A stretch of DNA of 64,000 bases from Methylobacterium sp. J-026 (lineage in GTDB: Bacteria > Pseudomonadota > Alphaproteobacteria > Rhizobiales > Beijerinckiaceae): assembly GCF_022829585.1 (NCBI RefSeq), contig NZ_JAKSYC010000113.1, positions 1 through 64,000 of the forward strand. The letters are read 5' to 3'. A program made the position numbers and the translations under genes. The notes beneath the pieces are model-generated. The model saw only the letters and a program-made list of their open reading frames with translations, searched no databases and was not told where the DNA came from. Below, piece after piece: positions 43,645 to 53,240 of the stretch. Position 1 is the first letter of the stretch; each line of letters begins with the position of its first letter.

Positions 43645-45750
43645 GTGACACGGATCGACCCTAATCTGGCCGTCGCGACCTGGCTGGCACCGGTGCAGCC
43701 CGCGCTTCCCGAGCGGCCCTGGCCGGGACGGCCGGAGACGACGGCCGAGTTCGGCGACCTGTGGCGCATCCTGTGGCGGCGCAAGCGGCTCGTGTTCGGG
43801 ACCGCCCTGCTGCTCGCGGCGCTGGCCCTCGCCTACGCCGCGACCACGCCCTCCCTCTACACGGCGACCGCCCAGATCCTGATCGATCCCCGCGACCGGC
43901 AGGTCGTCTCCAACGACGTCAACCCGGGTGCGCTGTCGCCGGACGGCGGCATCGCGCAGGTCGAGAGCCAGGTGAAGGTGATCGAGTCCGACGCGGTCCT
44001 GGCACGCGCCGTGGCCCAGACCGGCCTCGAGACCGAACCCGGCTTCGGCGTGCCCCGGGACAGCTGGCTCGGTCGCGCCGTAGCGAGCCTGCGGGTTCTG
44101 GTGACCGGGCCGAAGCCGCAGCGGCCGGTCGACGCGCAGGGCCGCGCCCTCGACCAGCTCCGTCGCAGGCTCGCGGTGAAGCGCGCCGACAAGGTGTTCG
44201 TGATCGATGTGGTCGTCACCACGGTGGACCCCGACCTCTCGGCGCGCATCGTCAACGCCATCGCCAACGCCTACCTCACCGACCAGACCGAGGCGCGGGC
44301 CGCGGCCGCGCGGCGCGGCGCGGGCGATCTGCGGGGCCGGCTCGACGAATTGCGCGATGCGGTGAACGTCGCCGACAAGAGGCTCGAGGACTATAAGGCC
44401 CGCAACGGCCTGATCACCGCCAGCGGCCGGCTGGTGAACGAGCAGCAACTCACGGACCTGAACACCCGGCTGGTGGCAGCCCGCGCCCGGGCCGCCGAGG
44501 CGAAGGCGCGGCTCCAGGGGATCCGGGACGCCCGCGGCCATGCGGTCGGGTCCGGCGCGATGCCGGAGGCGGTCCAGTCCGCCGCCATCGACCGCCTGCG
44601 CGGCCAGTATGCCGAGCTCGCCGCCCGGGAGGCGGACCTGCGCACGAATCTCGGCGAGCGCCACCCGTTCATCGCCGCCGTGCGCACCCAGATGCAGGAT
44701 GTCCGCCGGCTGATCGACGCCGAGCTGAACCGGATCGCGGGCGCCGCCGAGACCGAATATCAGCGCGCCCAGGCCAACGAGCGGACACTCGCCACCGAGC
44801 TGGAACGGCTCCAGCGGCAGGCGGCGGTGACCGCCCAGTCGACGGTGCAGCTCCGCGAGCTGGAGCGCGAGGTCGAGGCGGCGCGCTCGGTCTACAACAG
44901 CTTCCTGGTCCGTGCCCGGGAGATCAAGGAACAGACCAGCATCGACAGCTCGAACGCGCGGATCATCACGGCGGCCCGGCCGCCGGAGGATCCGAGCTGG
45001 CCGCCGCGGCTGATCCTGGTCGTGGCCGCCCTGTTCGGCGGCCTGGGCCTCGGCGCCGGCCTCGCGCTGATCCGGGAATACCTCGCGCCGACGGTGCTGT
45101 CGCCGCGCCAGCTCGAACGGCTCTCGAACGCACCGGTGGTGGCGGTGCTGCCGGGCCTGCGGCCCCGGGGCGCCAACGCGGCGGCGGCGGGCGTCACCCT
45201 GGACCAGCTCGCCGCGACCGCGGGCAGCCGCGGGCGCTCCCTGGTGCTGCTCGTGACCTCGGGCGAGGCGGACGAGGTGCAGCGCCGGGCGGTGATCGGG
45301 CTGCTCGCCGCGGTGGCGGTGGGGCGCGGCGACCGGGTCCTGCTGGTGGATGCGGACCTGCGCGCCGACGGATCGGGCGCGGGCGGCCTCCTCGACGTGC
45401 TCCGCGGCGAGCAGAGCCTCAACGCCGTGACCGAGACCGACCCGAAGACCGGCGCGCGCCGGATCGGCCTCGGCGATACCCGCAAGCCGGCGCGCGACGC
45501 GCTCACGCCGGAGAACATCGAGCGGTTCGTCGCCGGGGTGAAGGCCCGGTTCGAACTGGTGATCGTGGACGGCGGCGTGCTCAGCGAGAATCTGCGGCTC
45601 GGCCCCCTGGCGACCGCGGCCGACAGGGTCCTGGTGGTCGCCTGCAACGGCGCGACGCGCCAGCGCGACCTGATCGACCTCGTCGACACCTCCGAGGCGC
45701 TGGGCCGGCCGATCTCGGGTTCCCTGCTCCTGGACCGGCGCCGGGCGTGA
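43645..45750 (+). CDS. GumC/BY-kinase-type polysaccharide co-polymerase with degenerate kinase domain
   Basis: 701 aa from GTG at 43645. It has a Wzz domain (YTATAQILIDPRDRQVV, ESQVKVIESDAVLA), a coiled coil, and two membrane helices (about 48-66 and 455-475). From ~530 a CpsD-like domain follows. It keeps the second Walker motif VLLVDADLR (~566) and a Walker B-like LVIVDGG (~638). The P-loop position reads LVTSGEADEVQRRAV, without the GKS/T needed for ATP. The C-terminus has no Tyr cluster. It probably regulates chain length without kinase activity. It overlaps the polymerase gene by 4 bp. Confidence 0.9.
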   Translation: MTRIDPNLAVATWLAPVQPALPERPWPGRPETTAEFGDLWRILWRRKRLVFGTALLLAALALAYAATTPSLYTATAQILIDPRDRQVVSNDVNPGALSPDGGIAQVESQVKVIESDAVLARAVAQTGLETEPGFGVPRDSWLGRAVASLRVLVTGPKPQRPVDAQGRALDQLRRRLAVKRADKVFVIDVVVTTVDPDLSARIVNAIANAYLTDQTEARAAAARRGAGDLRGRLDELRDAVNVADKRLEDYKARNGLITASGRLVNEQQLTDLNTRLVAARARAAEAKARLQGIRDARGHAVGSGAMPEAVQSAAIDRLRGQYAELAAREADLRTNLGERHPFIAAVRTQMQDVRRLIDAELNRIAGAAETEYQRAQANERTLATELERLQRQAAVTAQSTVQLRELEREVEAARSVYNSFLVRAREIKEQTSIDSSNARIITAARPPEDPSWPPRLILVVAALFGGLGLGAGLALIREYLAPTVLSPRQLERLSNAPVVAVLPGLRPRGANAAAAGVTLDQLAATAGSRGRSLVLLVTSGEADEVQRRAVIGLLAAVAVGRGDRVLLVDADLRADGSGAGGLLDVLRGEQSLNAVTETDPKTGARRIGLGDTRKPARDALTPENIERFVAGVKARFELVIVDGGVLSENLRLGPLATAADRVLVVACNGATRQRDLIDLVDTSEALGRPISGSLLLDRRRA

Positions 45751-47048
45751 GCACCGCCCGCCAATCGGCCAGCGCGGCGCGCGGCGGCGCACCAACACGG
45801 GCCGGTCCGGCAGGCGTGGTCGCGCGGGCGGAGTCCCTCGTCTTCGTCGCCTGGGCGGTGATCCTGGTCGGGGTTTCCGGGGGCCTACTCTGGGCGCTGG
45901 GGCTCAATTACGACGGGCTCAGCGGCTCGGCCGCCTCCAAGATCCATCCGTCAACCTACCTGGCGGTCGCCCTGGCCGGGTGGACGCTGCTGCGCGCCGG
46001 CAACCCGGTGATCCCGGTGGCGCAGGCCCTGAACCGCCGGCCCGCCAGCGTGCTGGTGACCGTCTGCGGTGTGCTCCTCCTCGCCCTGATCGCGGCCCGG
46101 GGCGGGACCGGGCTCGCCGGCGCGATCGACACCTTCGTCTTGGCCGGACTCGTGCCGATCCTGCTCTTAAACCGGGACGCCGCGACCCTGGCCCGGCTGG
46201 AGACCGTCTTCCATCTGGTCCTGCTGGCCAACGCGGCCCTCGGCCTGTTCGAGTTCGCCAGCGGACAGCGCCTCTTCCCGTTCCGCATGGACGGCATGGC
46301 CTTTGAGACCGATACCCGCTCGGCGGCGCTCCAGGGCCACCCGCTCGGCAACGCGACCCTCACCGCCTGCTACATCCTGGCCCTGGCCACGGGCGGCGGC
46401 CGGCTCGGTCCGGCCCTGCGCGCCGGGATGATCGCCCTGCAGCTCGTGGCGCTGGTCACCTTCGGCGGCCGCTCCGCCACCGTGACCACCCTCGTCCTCG
46501 GCGGCGGCGTCGGGATGTTCGCCCTCGCCGGCCTCCTGCGCGGCGGCCGGGTCCCGCTGATCGGCGCGGCCTGCGCCTGCTTCGCGCTGACGCTGGTGCC
46601 GGTCGCCCTGGCGTTGCTGGCCGCCATCGGCTTCTTCGACACCCTGCTGAGCCGCTTCGTCTCCGATGGGGGCAGCGCGAAGGCCCGGGTCGACATGCTA
46701 GCGGTGTTCGACGCGATCCCGTTCCGGGACCTGCTGCTGGGTCCCGATCTCGCCCAGGTCACCACCCTGCGGCGGATCTACGGCCTGGAATGGGGCATCG
46801 AGAACTCGATCCTCTCGGACGTGCTCTACCACGGGATCCTGATGACCACGCTCCTCGTGGTGGCGGTGGGCCTCTACCTCGCGGAGATCGCGCGCGCCTG
46901 CCGGCGCGGGGTCTGGCTGCCGATCCTCAGCTTCGTGATCCTGGTCAACACCTTCGAGGGGCTGGCCGGCAAGACCACGCTGCTGGCCAAGTTCGCCCTG
47001 ATGCTGATCGTCCTGTACCCGCCGGGCCGGGTCCGGCAGCCGGCCTGA
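45747..47048 (+). CDS. Polysaccharide polymerase/O-antigen ligase-like membrane protein
   Basis: 433 aa from GTG at 45747, overlapping the GumC stop as GTGA. It has about ten to twelve hydrophobic segments with a large periplasmic-type loop (FRMDGMAFETDTRSAALQGHP). The loop ends near HPLGNATLTACYILAL, as in Wzy/WaaL-type proteins; VpsF is a related name used in this group. It likely joins repeat units on lipid carriers. GT-like and flippase genes in the same locus fit a Wzx/Wzy pathway. Confidence 0.8.
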   Translation: MSTARQSASAARGGAPTRAGPAGVVARAESLVFVAWAVILVGVSGGLLWALGLNYDGLSGSAASKIHPSTYLAVALAGWTLLRAGNPVIPVAQALNRRPASVLVTVCGVLLLALIAARGGTGLAGAIDTFVLAGLVPILLLNRDAATLARLETVFHLVLLANAALGLFEFASGQRLFPFRMDGMAFETDTRSAALQGHPLGNATLTACYILALATGGGRLGPALRAGMIALQLVALVTFGGRSATVTTLVLGGGVGMFALAGLLRGGRVPLIGAACACFALTLVPVALALLAAIGFFDTLLSRFVSDGGSAKARVDMLAVFDAIPFRDLLLGPDLAQVTTLRRIYGLEWGIENSILSDVLYHGILMTTLLVVAVGLYLAEIARACRRGVWLPILSFVILVNTFEGLAGKTTLLAKFALMLIVLYPPGRVRQPA

Positions 47049-47102
47049 GCCGGACGCCGCGTCCTGTCCCGATGGTCGGCCTCGACCCTCCGGAACGATG
47101 CC

Positions 47103-48347
47103 CTAGGGCGGCGTCCGGAGCCCGAGCGCGGCCATCAGGGCGGGCTCGGCGACATGGGCGTCGTCCATGAGGCCCAGGCCGTCGAACAGGTTCCAGAACG
47201 ACCAGCCGAAGCCCGCCCGGTCCGCCGCCAGCCGCACGTCGCGGATATAGGCGGCCCGGTCGGCGGCCCGGGCGGCCGTGTAGCGCCCATCGGTGCGCAG
47301 GGCCCCGAACTCGCCCATCAGCACCGCCCGGGGCGGGATCCCGTAGAGCTCGGCCCAGGTCGAGACCGGATCCAGGGCGGCGGCGAGGAAGGCGGGTCCG
47401 GGCGCGGCCTCGCCATACTCGTTCAGCTTGGCCTCGATCACCGCCAGGTCGCGGGCCTTCTCGGCCCGGGGGACCGACCGGTCGGCATCCATGCGCGCTC
47501 GCACCGCCGCGAGCGTCTCCGGAAGGCGGTCCCGGGTGCCCGGCCAGGGCACGGCGTTGAGCCAGCGATAGAACGGCTCCTCGGTGAGCCACGTCGCCCC
47601 CTGGTGGGAGAACAGGTAGGGCTCATAGAAATGGAAGGTGTAGACCAACGGCGCGAACCGCGTGAGCGGCGCCGGGTCGAGGGCCGTCAGGCCGGCGACG
47701 AGGCTGCCGCAGGACCCCGTCGCCACCAGCGTCAGCGACGGCGCCGCCGCCCGGGCCGCGGCCAGCAGCCCGTCCTGAACCCGGATCCACGCGATCGCAC
47801 CGCAGGCCTGCGGCGGCTCGTTGACCGGCTCCAGCGCCACCCGGTCGGCGCCCTTCCGGGCACACAGGCGGGCCAGTTCGACGACGAGGTCCCGGTAGGC
47901 GGGGAACAGCGGCGCCCGGTCGGTGCCGTAGAAGGCCTCCGGCGTGTAGTGGTGGGTCGCGGCATTGGCCTGGACGTTGACCAGGACGCGCAGTCCGGCC
48001 GCCAGCACCGCGTCGATTGCCGCCGACAGGCTGCCGAACAGTTCGGCCCGACGGGCCCCCGTGAACGCCACGAACGGACCGGGATCAAGGGGCAGGCGGG
48101 CGAAATCGAAGCCGAGGGCCGCGAGGCGATGCAGGTCGGCCCGGCAGGGCACGGGGCGGTCCGCCTGGAACGGCGGCCAGGCGTAGTCGATCCGCGGCGC
48201 CGGAAACTCGGTGGTGAGCGAGAACCAGGGCCAGAGCGCGATGCCCCGGCGCAGCGGCATCGGCTCCGCGGCGGCGGCCGGGAGCATCCCCGCCCCCGCG
48301 GTGGCGAGGCCGCCGGCGAGCATCGCCCGGCGGCTCGCCCTCACCAC
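47103..48347 (-). CDS. Tat-type glycoside hydrolase family 5
   Basis: 414 aa from GTG at 48347 or 48344. The N-terminus has paired Arg then a hydrophobic run (RASRRAMLAGGLATAGAG) ending at AAAE, consistent with export. GH5 motifs: acid/base in ALEPVNEPPQ (E177), HFYEP (H239, Y241) and nucleophile in LMGEFGA (E346). It is a retaining beta-glycosidase, cellulase-like. In a polysaccharide locus it probably trims or releases the polymer in the periplasm. It overlaps the upstream glycosyltransferase gene by 7 bp. Confidence 0.87.
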   Translation of the reverse strand: MVRASRRAMLAGGLATAGAGMLPAAAAEPMPLRRGIALWPWFSLTTEFPAPRIDYAWPPFQADRPVPCRADLHRLAALGFDFARLPLDPGPFVAFTGARRAELFGSLSAAIDAVLAAGLRVLVNVQANAATHHYTPEAFYGTDRAPLFPAYRDLVVELARLCARKGADRVALEPVNEPPQACGAIAWIRVQDGLLAAARAAAPSLTLVATGSCGSLVAGLTALDPAPLTRFAPLVYTFHFYEPYLFSHQGATWLTEEPFYRWLNAVPWPGTRDRLPETLAAVRARMDADRSVPRAEKARDLAVIEAKLNEYGEAAPGPAFLAAALDPVSTWAELYGIPPRAVLMGEFGALRTDGRYTAARAADRAAYIRDVRLAADRAGFGWSFWNLFDGLGLMDDAHVAEPALMAALGLRTPP

Positions 48348-49516
48348 CCCGACCCCGCCGCGGCGCCAACCTCGACCCCCGGCGTCGCGGCCTGCGCCAG
48401 CGGGGGATACCCGCCGACCCGGCGCACCTGGTCCTCATAGGCCACCAGCACGTCGTCCCAGCGAAACCGCTCGGCGCGCCGGCGCGCGGCCGCGCGGGCG
48501 CGGTCGACGGCCTCCGCGTCGGACAGCACCCGCTCGATCGCGGCGGCGCAGGATTCGCCGTCCGTGAAATAGAACGGCCCGTCGCCGGCGGTCCCCCGGT
48601 TGAACGGATTGTCGTGGGCGATCACCGCGTTGCCGGCCCATAGGGCCTCCACCAGCGATGGGTTGGTGCCCCCCACCGTATGGCCGTGGAGATAGGCCAG
48701 CGCGTGCAGCCGCAGGGCCTGGACCTGATCGGGCTCGTAGATGGCCCCGGGGAACAGCACCTCGGGGGAGGCGGAATCCTCGACGGCGCGATGATACGGG
48801 TTGCGGACCCGCATGGTGCCGAGCACCACGAGCCGCACGCCCCGGGGCCGGCGCGAGAACGCCGCGACCATCGTCAGGATGTTGTTGTCCGGCTCGATGC
48901 GGGCGATCGAGACCAGATAGCGGCCGGCCTCCAGCCCCAGCGGCGGCGGTCCCGTATCCGTGGGCGGCGGGTCGCCCCCGTAGGGAATCGTCGCGATGGC
49001 GCGGCGCGGACGCCGGCCGGCGAGGTGGTCGGCGATGGCCGGGTGATCGGCGACGAGCCGCTGCGAGGACCAGGCGGCGATCCACTCGCTGACGTAGAAG
49101 AACGCCCGGACGGGCAGCGACCATTTCGGACGGCGCCACTCGATGCCGTCCATGTTGGTCAGGATTCGGCCGCCGCGGGCGCGCAGGTAGGGCAGGAACA
49201 CCGCGCCGTTATAGCCGAGCACGAGGCAGACGCCGCCCCGCGCCGCGGCATCGTGCGCGCAGATCGCGTCGAAGGCGAGCGTCGCGGCCGGTCCGTTCAG
49301 GCCGACCTCCACGGTGATCAGCTCGATGCCGTCCCAGATCCGCGACGAGACCCGGGCGTGCACCCGGTCGACCTCCCGCTGACAATACACGCCGACGCGC
49401 CAGCCGCGGCCGACCAGATAGCGGGCTAACCGTTCCGCGAAAGTCTCGAACCCGCCATGCGCGGCCGGGATCCCACGTGTTCCTAGAATAAGCACTGCGG
49501 GTACAGGGTCAGGCAT
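48341..49516 (-). CDS. Glycosyltransferase with DUF1972 N-terminal domain
   Basis: 391 aa from ATG at 49516, with GGAAGGAGAG 4-8 nt upstream. The N-terminus (ILGTRGIPAAHGGFETFAER, then NMDGIEWRR) is the DUF1972 signature of rhamnosyl-type and related GT4 enzymes. The C-terminal GT-B domain carries SIARIEPDNNILTMV, FPGAIYEP and GGTNPSLVEALWAGNAVIAHDN. It adds a sugar to a lipid-linked glycan in the cytoplasm. A -35/-10-like pair (TTGGAC, TATGGG, 17-bp spacer) lies upstream on the minus strand. Confidence 0.9.
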   Translation of the reverse strand: MPDPVPAVLILGTRGIPAAHGGFETFAERLARYLVGRGWRVGVYCQREVDRVHARVSSRIWDGIELITVEVGLNGPAATLAFDAICAHDAAARGGVCLVLGYNGAVFLPYLRARGGRILTNMDGIEWRRPKWSLPVRAFFYVSEWIAAWSSQRLVADHPAIADHLAGRRPRRAIATIPYGGDPPPTDTGPPPLGLEAGRYLVSIARIEPDNNILTMVAAFSRRPRGVRLVVLGTMRVRNPYHRAVEDSASPEVLFPGAIYEPDQVQALRLHALAYLHGHTVGGTNPSLVEALWAGNAVIAHDNPFNRGTAGDGPFYFTDGESCAAAIERVLSDAEAVDRARAAARRRAERFRWDDVLVAYEDQVRRVGGYPPLAQAATPGVEVGAAAGSGW

Positions 49517-49622
49517 TGTCTCTCCTTCCCAATTCACCGCCCATATTGTAAATTGTCGCCTCGTCCAAGCGGGCAGCGCGAATTTCAACCCCTGGTTTGC
49601 TGATTATGCGATTTTTAATCCT

Positions 49623-50867
49623 ATGATAGACGATCCGTTATTGCGCTCGACTTGCGCAGCGCCCGACCGCAGCGGCGCCGCTCCAGCCGCGTCCCGACCG
49701 GGGGCGGTTCCGGCGCTGCGCATCGCGTGCGTGCATCAGGGGTTCGAACTCTACGGATCCGACCGCTGCTTCATCGAGACCGTCCGCACCCTCCGCGCCG
49801 CCTATCCGACCGCGCGGATCGACGTGGTCCTGCCCCGGCACGGCCCGATCGTGGCGGCGCTGGAACCCGTCGCCAGCCGCGTCGTGATCGAGCCCCTGTG
49901 GATCCTCCGGCGGAAGGATCTGACTCGGCGCCTCACCGTCGATCTGATGGCCCTGCCGGTCGCGGTCCTGCGGGCGCTCCGGCGCATCCGCGCGAGCGAC
50001 CTCGTCTACGTCAACACCACCGTGGTGGCCGACTACCTGCTCGCCGCGCGTCTGCGGCCCGGACGCAGCATCGTCCACGTCCACGAGATCCCCGAGGGGC
50101 CCATCCTGACGGTCCTGCGCGGGCTGATCCGCTGGAGCGGCGCCGACGTGGTGTTCAACTCGCACGCCACCGCCGCGGCCTACGCGCTGCCGACAGGCAC
50201 CGCCGCCCGGGTGGTCTATAACGGCATCGCCGGGCCGGCGGCGGCGAACCGGGGCGGCTACGACGGCAGCCGTCCGCTCCGGGTGCTGATGCTCGGGCGC
50301 ATCAGCCGGATCAAGGGTCAGGACGTGCTGATCGAGGCGGTGGCCGCGCTGCCGGAGGCGGTGCGGCGGCGGATCGAGCTGCGCATCGTCGGCAGCGCCT
50401 TCGAGGACACGGCGCGGGAACGCGCCCTCGCGGAACGGATCGCCGGGGCCGGCCTGTCGGACCACGTGAGCCTTGAGCCCTTCGTGGCCAATCCGTCGGC
50501 GCTCTATCGCTGGGCCGACGTGGTGACCATGCCGTCGCAGCGGCCCGAATCCCTCGGCCGGGTGGCGATCGAGGCCATGGCGTATGGCGTGCCGCCGCTG
50601 GTGACGGCAGTCGGCGGGCTTCCGGAGGTCGTGGAGCATGGGCGGACCGGCTGGGTCGTACCGCCCGGCGGGCCGGAGGCGATCACCGACACCCTGGCGG
50701 CCCTGATCGCCGATTCGGCGGCGTGGCGGAGTTTCGGACCAGCCGCGCGGGCGCGCTACGAGACTGTGTTCTCCGAGGCCTCCGCGGCGGAGGGCATCGA
50801 CGCCGTGGTCCGGGCGACCCTGCGACGGTCTCGAACGGCTCACCCGCCGACATCCTCGCTGGAGTGA
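49623..50867 (+). CDS. Glycosyltransferase family 4 protein
   Basis: 414 aa. The GT-B fold shows in RIACVHQGFELYGSDRCFIE, VVYNGIAG, LMLGRISRIKGQDVLIEAV and SLGRVAIEAMAYGVPPLVTA followed by VGGLPEVVEHGRTGW. The nucleotide-binding Glu pair is present in ESLGRVAIE. It is divergent from the DUF1972 glycosyltransferase, across a 106-bp AT-rich gap. Sugar unknown; role in the second polysaccharide locus. Confidence 0.9.
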   Translation: MIDDPLLRSTCAAPDRSGAAPAASRPGAVPALRIACVHQGFELYGSDRCFIETVRTLRAAYPTARIDVVLPRHGPIVAALEPVASRVVIEPLWILRRKDLTRRLTVDLMALPVAVLRALRRIRASDLVYVNTTVVADYLLAARLRPGRSIVHVHEIPEGPILTVLRGLIRWSGADVVFNSHATAAAYALPTGTAARVVYNGIAGPAAANRGGYDGSRPLRVLMLGRISRIKGQDVLIEAVAALPEAVRRRIELRIVGSAFEDTARERALAERIAGAGLSDHVSLEPFVANPSALYRWADVVTMPSQRPESLGRVAIEAMAYGVPPLVTAVGGLPEVVEHGRTGWVVPPGGPEAITDTLAALIADSAAWRSFGPAARARYETVFSEASAAEGIDAVVRATLRRSRTAHPPTSSLE

Positions 50868-51104
50868 GGGGATTCGCGCGATGGCATCGTCTCCAGCATC
50901 GAACAGGATCGCACTATATCGTATGGTGCCCGACTCATTGATCCGCAATCGAAACCAATATCCGGCAGACGATTATAGCGACAAAATAGTCCGCTTGCTG
51001 CGGATCGCATCTCTTGCCGTCTTCCGGGACTGCCCTCGGGTTCGGCGGCCCGTGAATCGGCCCGGTGGGGATCGAGCCCGGTCGGGCGAAGGGAACGCGT
51101 AGAC

Positions 51105-52088
51105 ATGGATGTGGCCGACTTCATTCAGCGGATCGTCGCGAAGGTCTCCGGCGAGAACCTGCTCGCCGCCGGCCTGCTGTTCGCGACCGCGCTGGGCTGC
51201 GCCCTGATCGCCTATCTGCGCACGGCGGAGCGATACTCCCTGGCGGAGTTCTTCGAATTCGCGCTCCCGCGGGAGGTGATGACGCACCCGTCCGCGCGGG
51301 CGGACCTGCTGTTCTACGTCACCCGCAAGGCGATCATGCCGTTCCTGCTGATCCCCGCCGGGGTGACCTTCGTGGTCGCGGTCGGCTACGCGACCAACCG
51401 GGTGCTGGGCGGGATCTTCGGGGTCGATCAGCCGGTCCTCGGGGAGCCCGGGCCGGTGACCGTGGTGGTGTTCACCGCCACGATGCTGCTGGCCTACGAC
51501 CTGTCCTACTACCTCTACCACACGGCCCAGCACCGCTACCCGTTCCTGTGGGAGCTGCATAAGGTCCACCACTCGGCCGAGGTGATGGTCGGAATCACCA
51601 AGGACCGGGTCCATCCCCTCGACGAGCTGATGAACCGCGCCTGGGACGGCGTGATCCCCGGCATCTGCTTCGGGATCTGGAGCCTCGTCGCCCTCGACCC
51701 GGTCGAGCTGACCGTGTTCGGGATCAACGTCTACATCATGCGCAACATCCTGATGATGGACTTCGTCCGGCATACGCATTTCAAGATCTCGTTCGGACGT
51801 CTCAATTCCGTGATCCTGTGCCCGCACTGGCACCAGCTTCATCACTCCACCGCGCCGCAGCACTACGACAAGAACTTCGGCCTGCTGTTCTCCTTCTGGG
51901 ACCGCCTGTTCGGGACCCTGTACGTCCCGCACCCCGACGAGGACTTCAAGTTCGGGCTCGTCGACCGGGACGTGGCCGATTATCAATCCCTGTCCGGGCT
52001 CTACCTGCTGCCGTTGCGGAAGATGGGCCGGCGGATCGCCCGGCAGGTGCGGCGCCTGCGCGGCGCGCCCGCCCGGCCGGGGGCGTGA
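51105..52088 (+). CDS. Sterol desaturase/fatty-acid hydroxylase family membrane protein
   Basis: 327 aa, preceded by GAAGGG. Four or five membrane segments carry the di-iron His boxes HTAQHR, HKVHHSAE and HWHQLHHSTAPQHYDKN. Family members hydroxylate or desaturate lipids (sterols, carotenoids, fatty acids, hopanoids). Within a polysaccharide locus it could modify a lipid anchor or acyl substituent; that is inference. The next gene begins 3 bp after (or overlaps by GTGA). A 237-bp AT-richer gap upstream likely holds its promoter. Confidence 0.88.
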   Translation: MDVADFIQRIVAKVSGENLLAAGLLFATALGCALIAYLRTAERYSLAEFFEFALPREVMTHPSARADLLFYVTRKAIMPFLLIPAGVTFVVAVGYATNRVLGGIFGVDQPVLGEPGPVTVVVFTATMLLAYDLSYYLYHTAQHRYPFLWELHKVHHSAEVMVGITKDRVHPLDELMNRAWDGVIPGICFGIWSLVALDPVELTVFGINVYIMRNILMMDFVRHTHFKISFGRLNSVILCPHWHQLHHSTAPQHYDKNFGLLFSFWDRLFGTLYVPHPDEDFKFGLVDRDVADYQSLSGLYLLPLRKMGRRIARQVRRLRGAPARPGA

Positions 52089-52090
52089 CC

Positions 52091-53221
52091 ATGGCGACGG
52101 AGCGCCTCGAGACGGTCCGCACGGCCGGGCGGCTCGCCGAGGTCGGGGCCGCCTGGACGGAGCTGTGGGCCCGCAGCGGCGCCCTGGTGTTCCAGAGCCA
52201 CGCCTGGATCGCCGCCTGGTGGGCGAGCCTGCCCGACCGGGAGCGCCGGACGCTCCACATCGTCCTGGTCTGGCGAGGCGGCGACCTCGTCGGGGTGCTG
52301 CCGCTGGCCACGATCCGCCGGAAGGGGTTCCGGGTCCTCGAATGGGCCGCCAAGGACTGTTCGGATTTCGGCGACGCGCTGCTTGCCCCCGGGACGGGGC
52401 ACGACCTAGTCCGGCGGATGTGGCGCGCGGCCGGCCGGGCCGGCGGCTTCGACCTCGCCTACCTGAACCGGCTCCTGCCGGACGCCGCGGCGCGGACGCT
52501 GCTCGAACCGGGCGGCGGCGGGGTGCGGCTGCACCTGAACCACCGCGACGAGGCGAACTGGCGGGTGCGCGGCCCCTGGACGACCGGCCGGGCGTGGTTC
52601 GATGCGCAATCGAAGAAGACCCGGCAGAACTACCGCCGCGGCCAGAAATTCCTCGGCGAGCGCGGGCCGCTCGCCTTCCGCCTGCTCGGACCCGAAGAAC
52701 CGCTCGCCCCGGTGCTCGACCGGCTGACCACCTTCAAAAGGGCCTGGCTCGAGACCCACGGCCTGGCCTCGACGGCCTTCTACGACGCGGGCTCCCGGGC
52801 GCTCCCCGCCATGGTGCAGGTGCTGGCCGAGGCGGGGCTCCTGCACGCCTTCGTGCTGGAATGCGGCGGCGCCGTCGTGGCGGTCTCGATCAACTTCGTC
52901 CAGCGCGGCACGATGATGGCCTTCGTCACCACCTACGATCCGGCGGCCGAGCGCGCCTCGCCCGGCATGGTGCTGATGATGGACTACATCATGTGGTCGA
53001 TCGACCGCGGCCTGCACACGGTCGATTTCCTGTGCGGCGACGAGGGCTTCAAGGGCCGCTTCGGCACCCAGACCCTGACCCTGGCCTCGATGATGGGCGC
53101 GCGCACGCCCCAGGGCGCCGCGGCGCATCTCGTGGACCGGACGCGGCACGCCCTGCAGCGCCGATTCGGCCGGCCCGGGCGGCCGGACAGCGGGAATCCC
53201 GTCGCGGAGGCTGCGGCCTGA
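52091..53221 (+). CDS. GNAT/FemAB-like acetyltransferase (CelD/BcsL family)
   Basis: 376 aa from ATG at 52091; a GTG at 52085 would overlap the previous stop. The N-terminal part includes FQSHAWIAAWWASL and HIVLVWRGGDLVGVLPLA. The C-terminal GNAT part has KKTRQNYRRGQKFL, AFVLECGGAVVAVSINFV, GMVLMMDYIMWSI and DFLCGDEGFKGRF. This is the CelD/BcsL pattern found in cellulose and exopolysaccharide loci. It probably acylates a sugar or amino acid on the polymer. Cytoplasmic. Confidence 0.85.
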   Translation: MATERLETVRTAGRLAEVGAAWTELWARSGALVFQSHAWIAAWWASLPDRERRTLHIVLVWRGGDLVGVLPLATIRRKGFRVLEWAAKDCSDFGDALLAPGTGHDLVRRMWRAAGRAGGFDLAYLNRLLPDAAARTLLEPGGGGVRLHLNHRDEANWRVRGPWTTGRAWFDAQSKKTRQNYRRGQKFLGERGPLAFRLLGPEEPLAPVLDRLTTFKRAWLETHGLASTAFYDAGSRALPAMVQVLAEAGLLHAFVLECGGAVVAVSINFVQRGTMMAFVTTYDPAAERASPGMVLMMDYIMWSIDRGLHTVDFLCGDEGFKGRFGTQTLTLASMMGARTPQGAAAHLVDRTRHALQRRFGRPGRPDSGNPVAEAAA

Positions 53222-53240
53222 CGGGCGCGCGGACGCGCCT

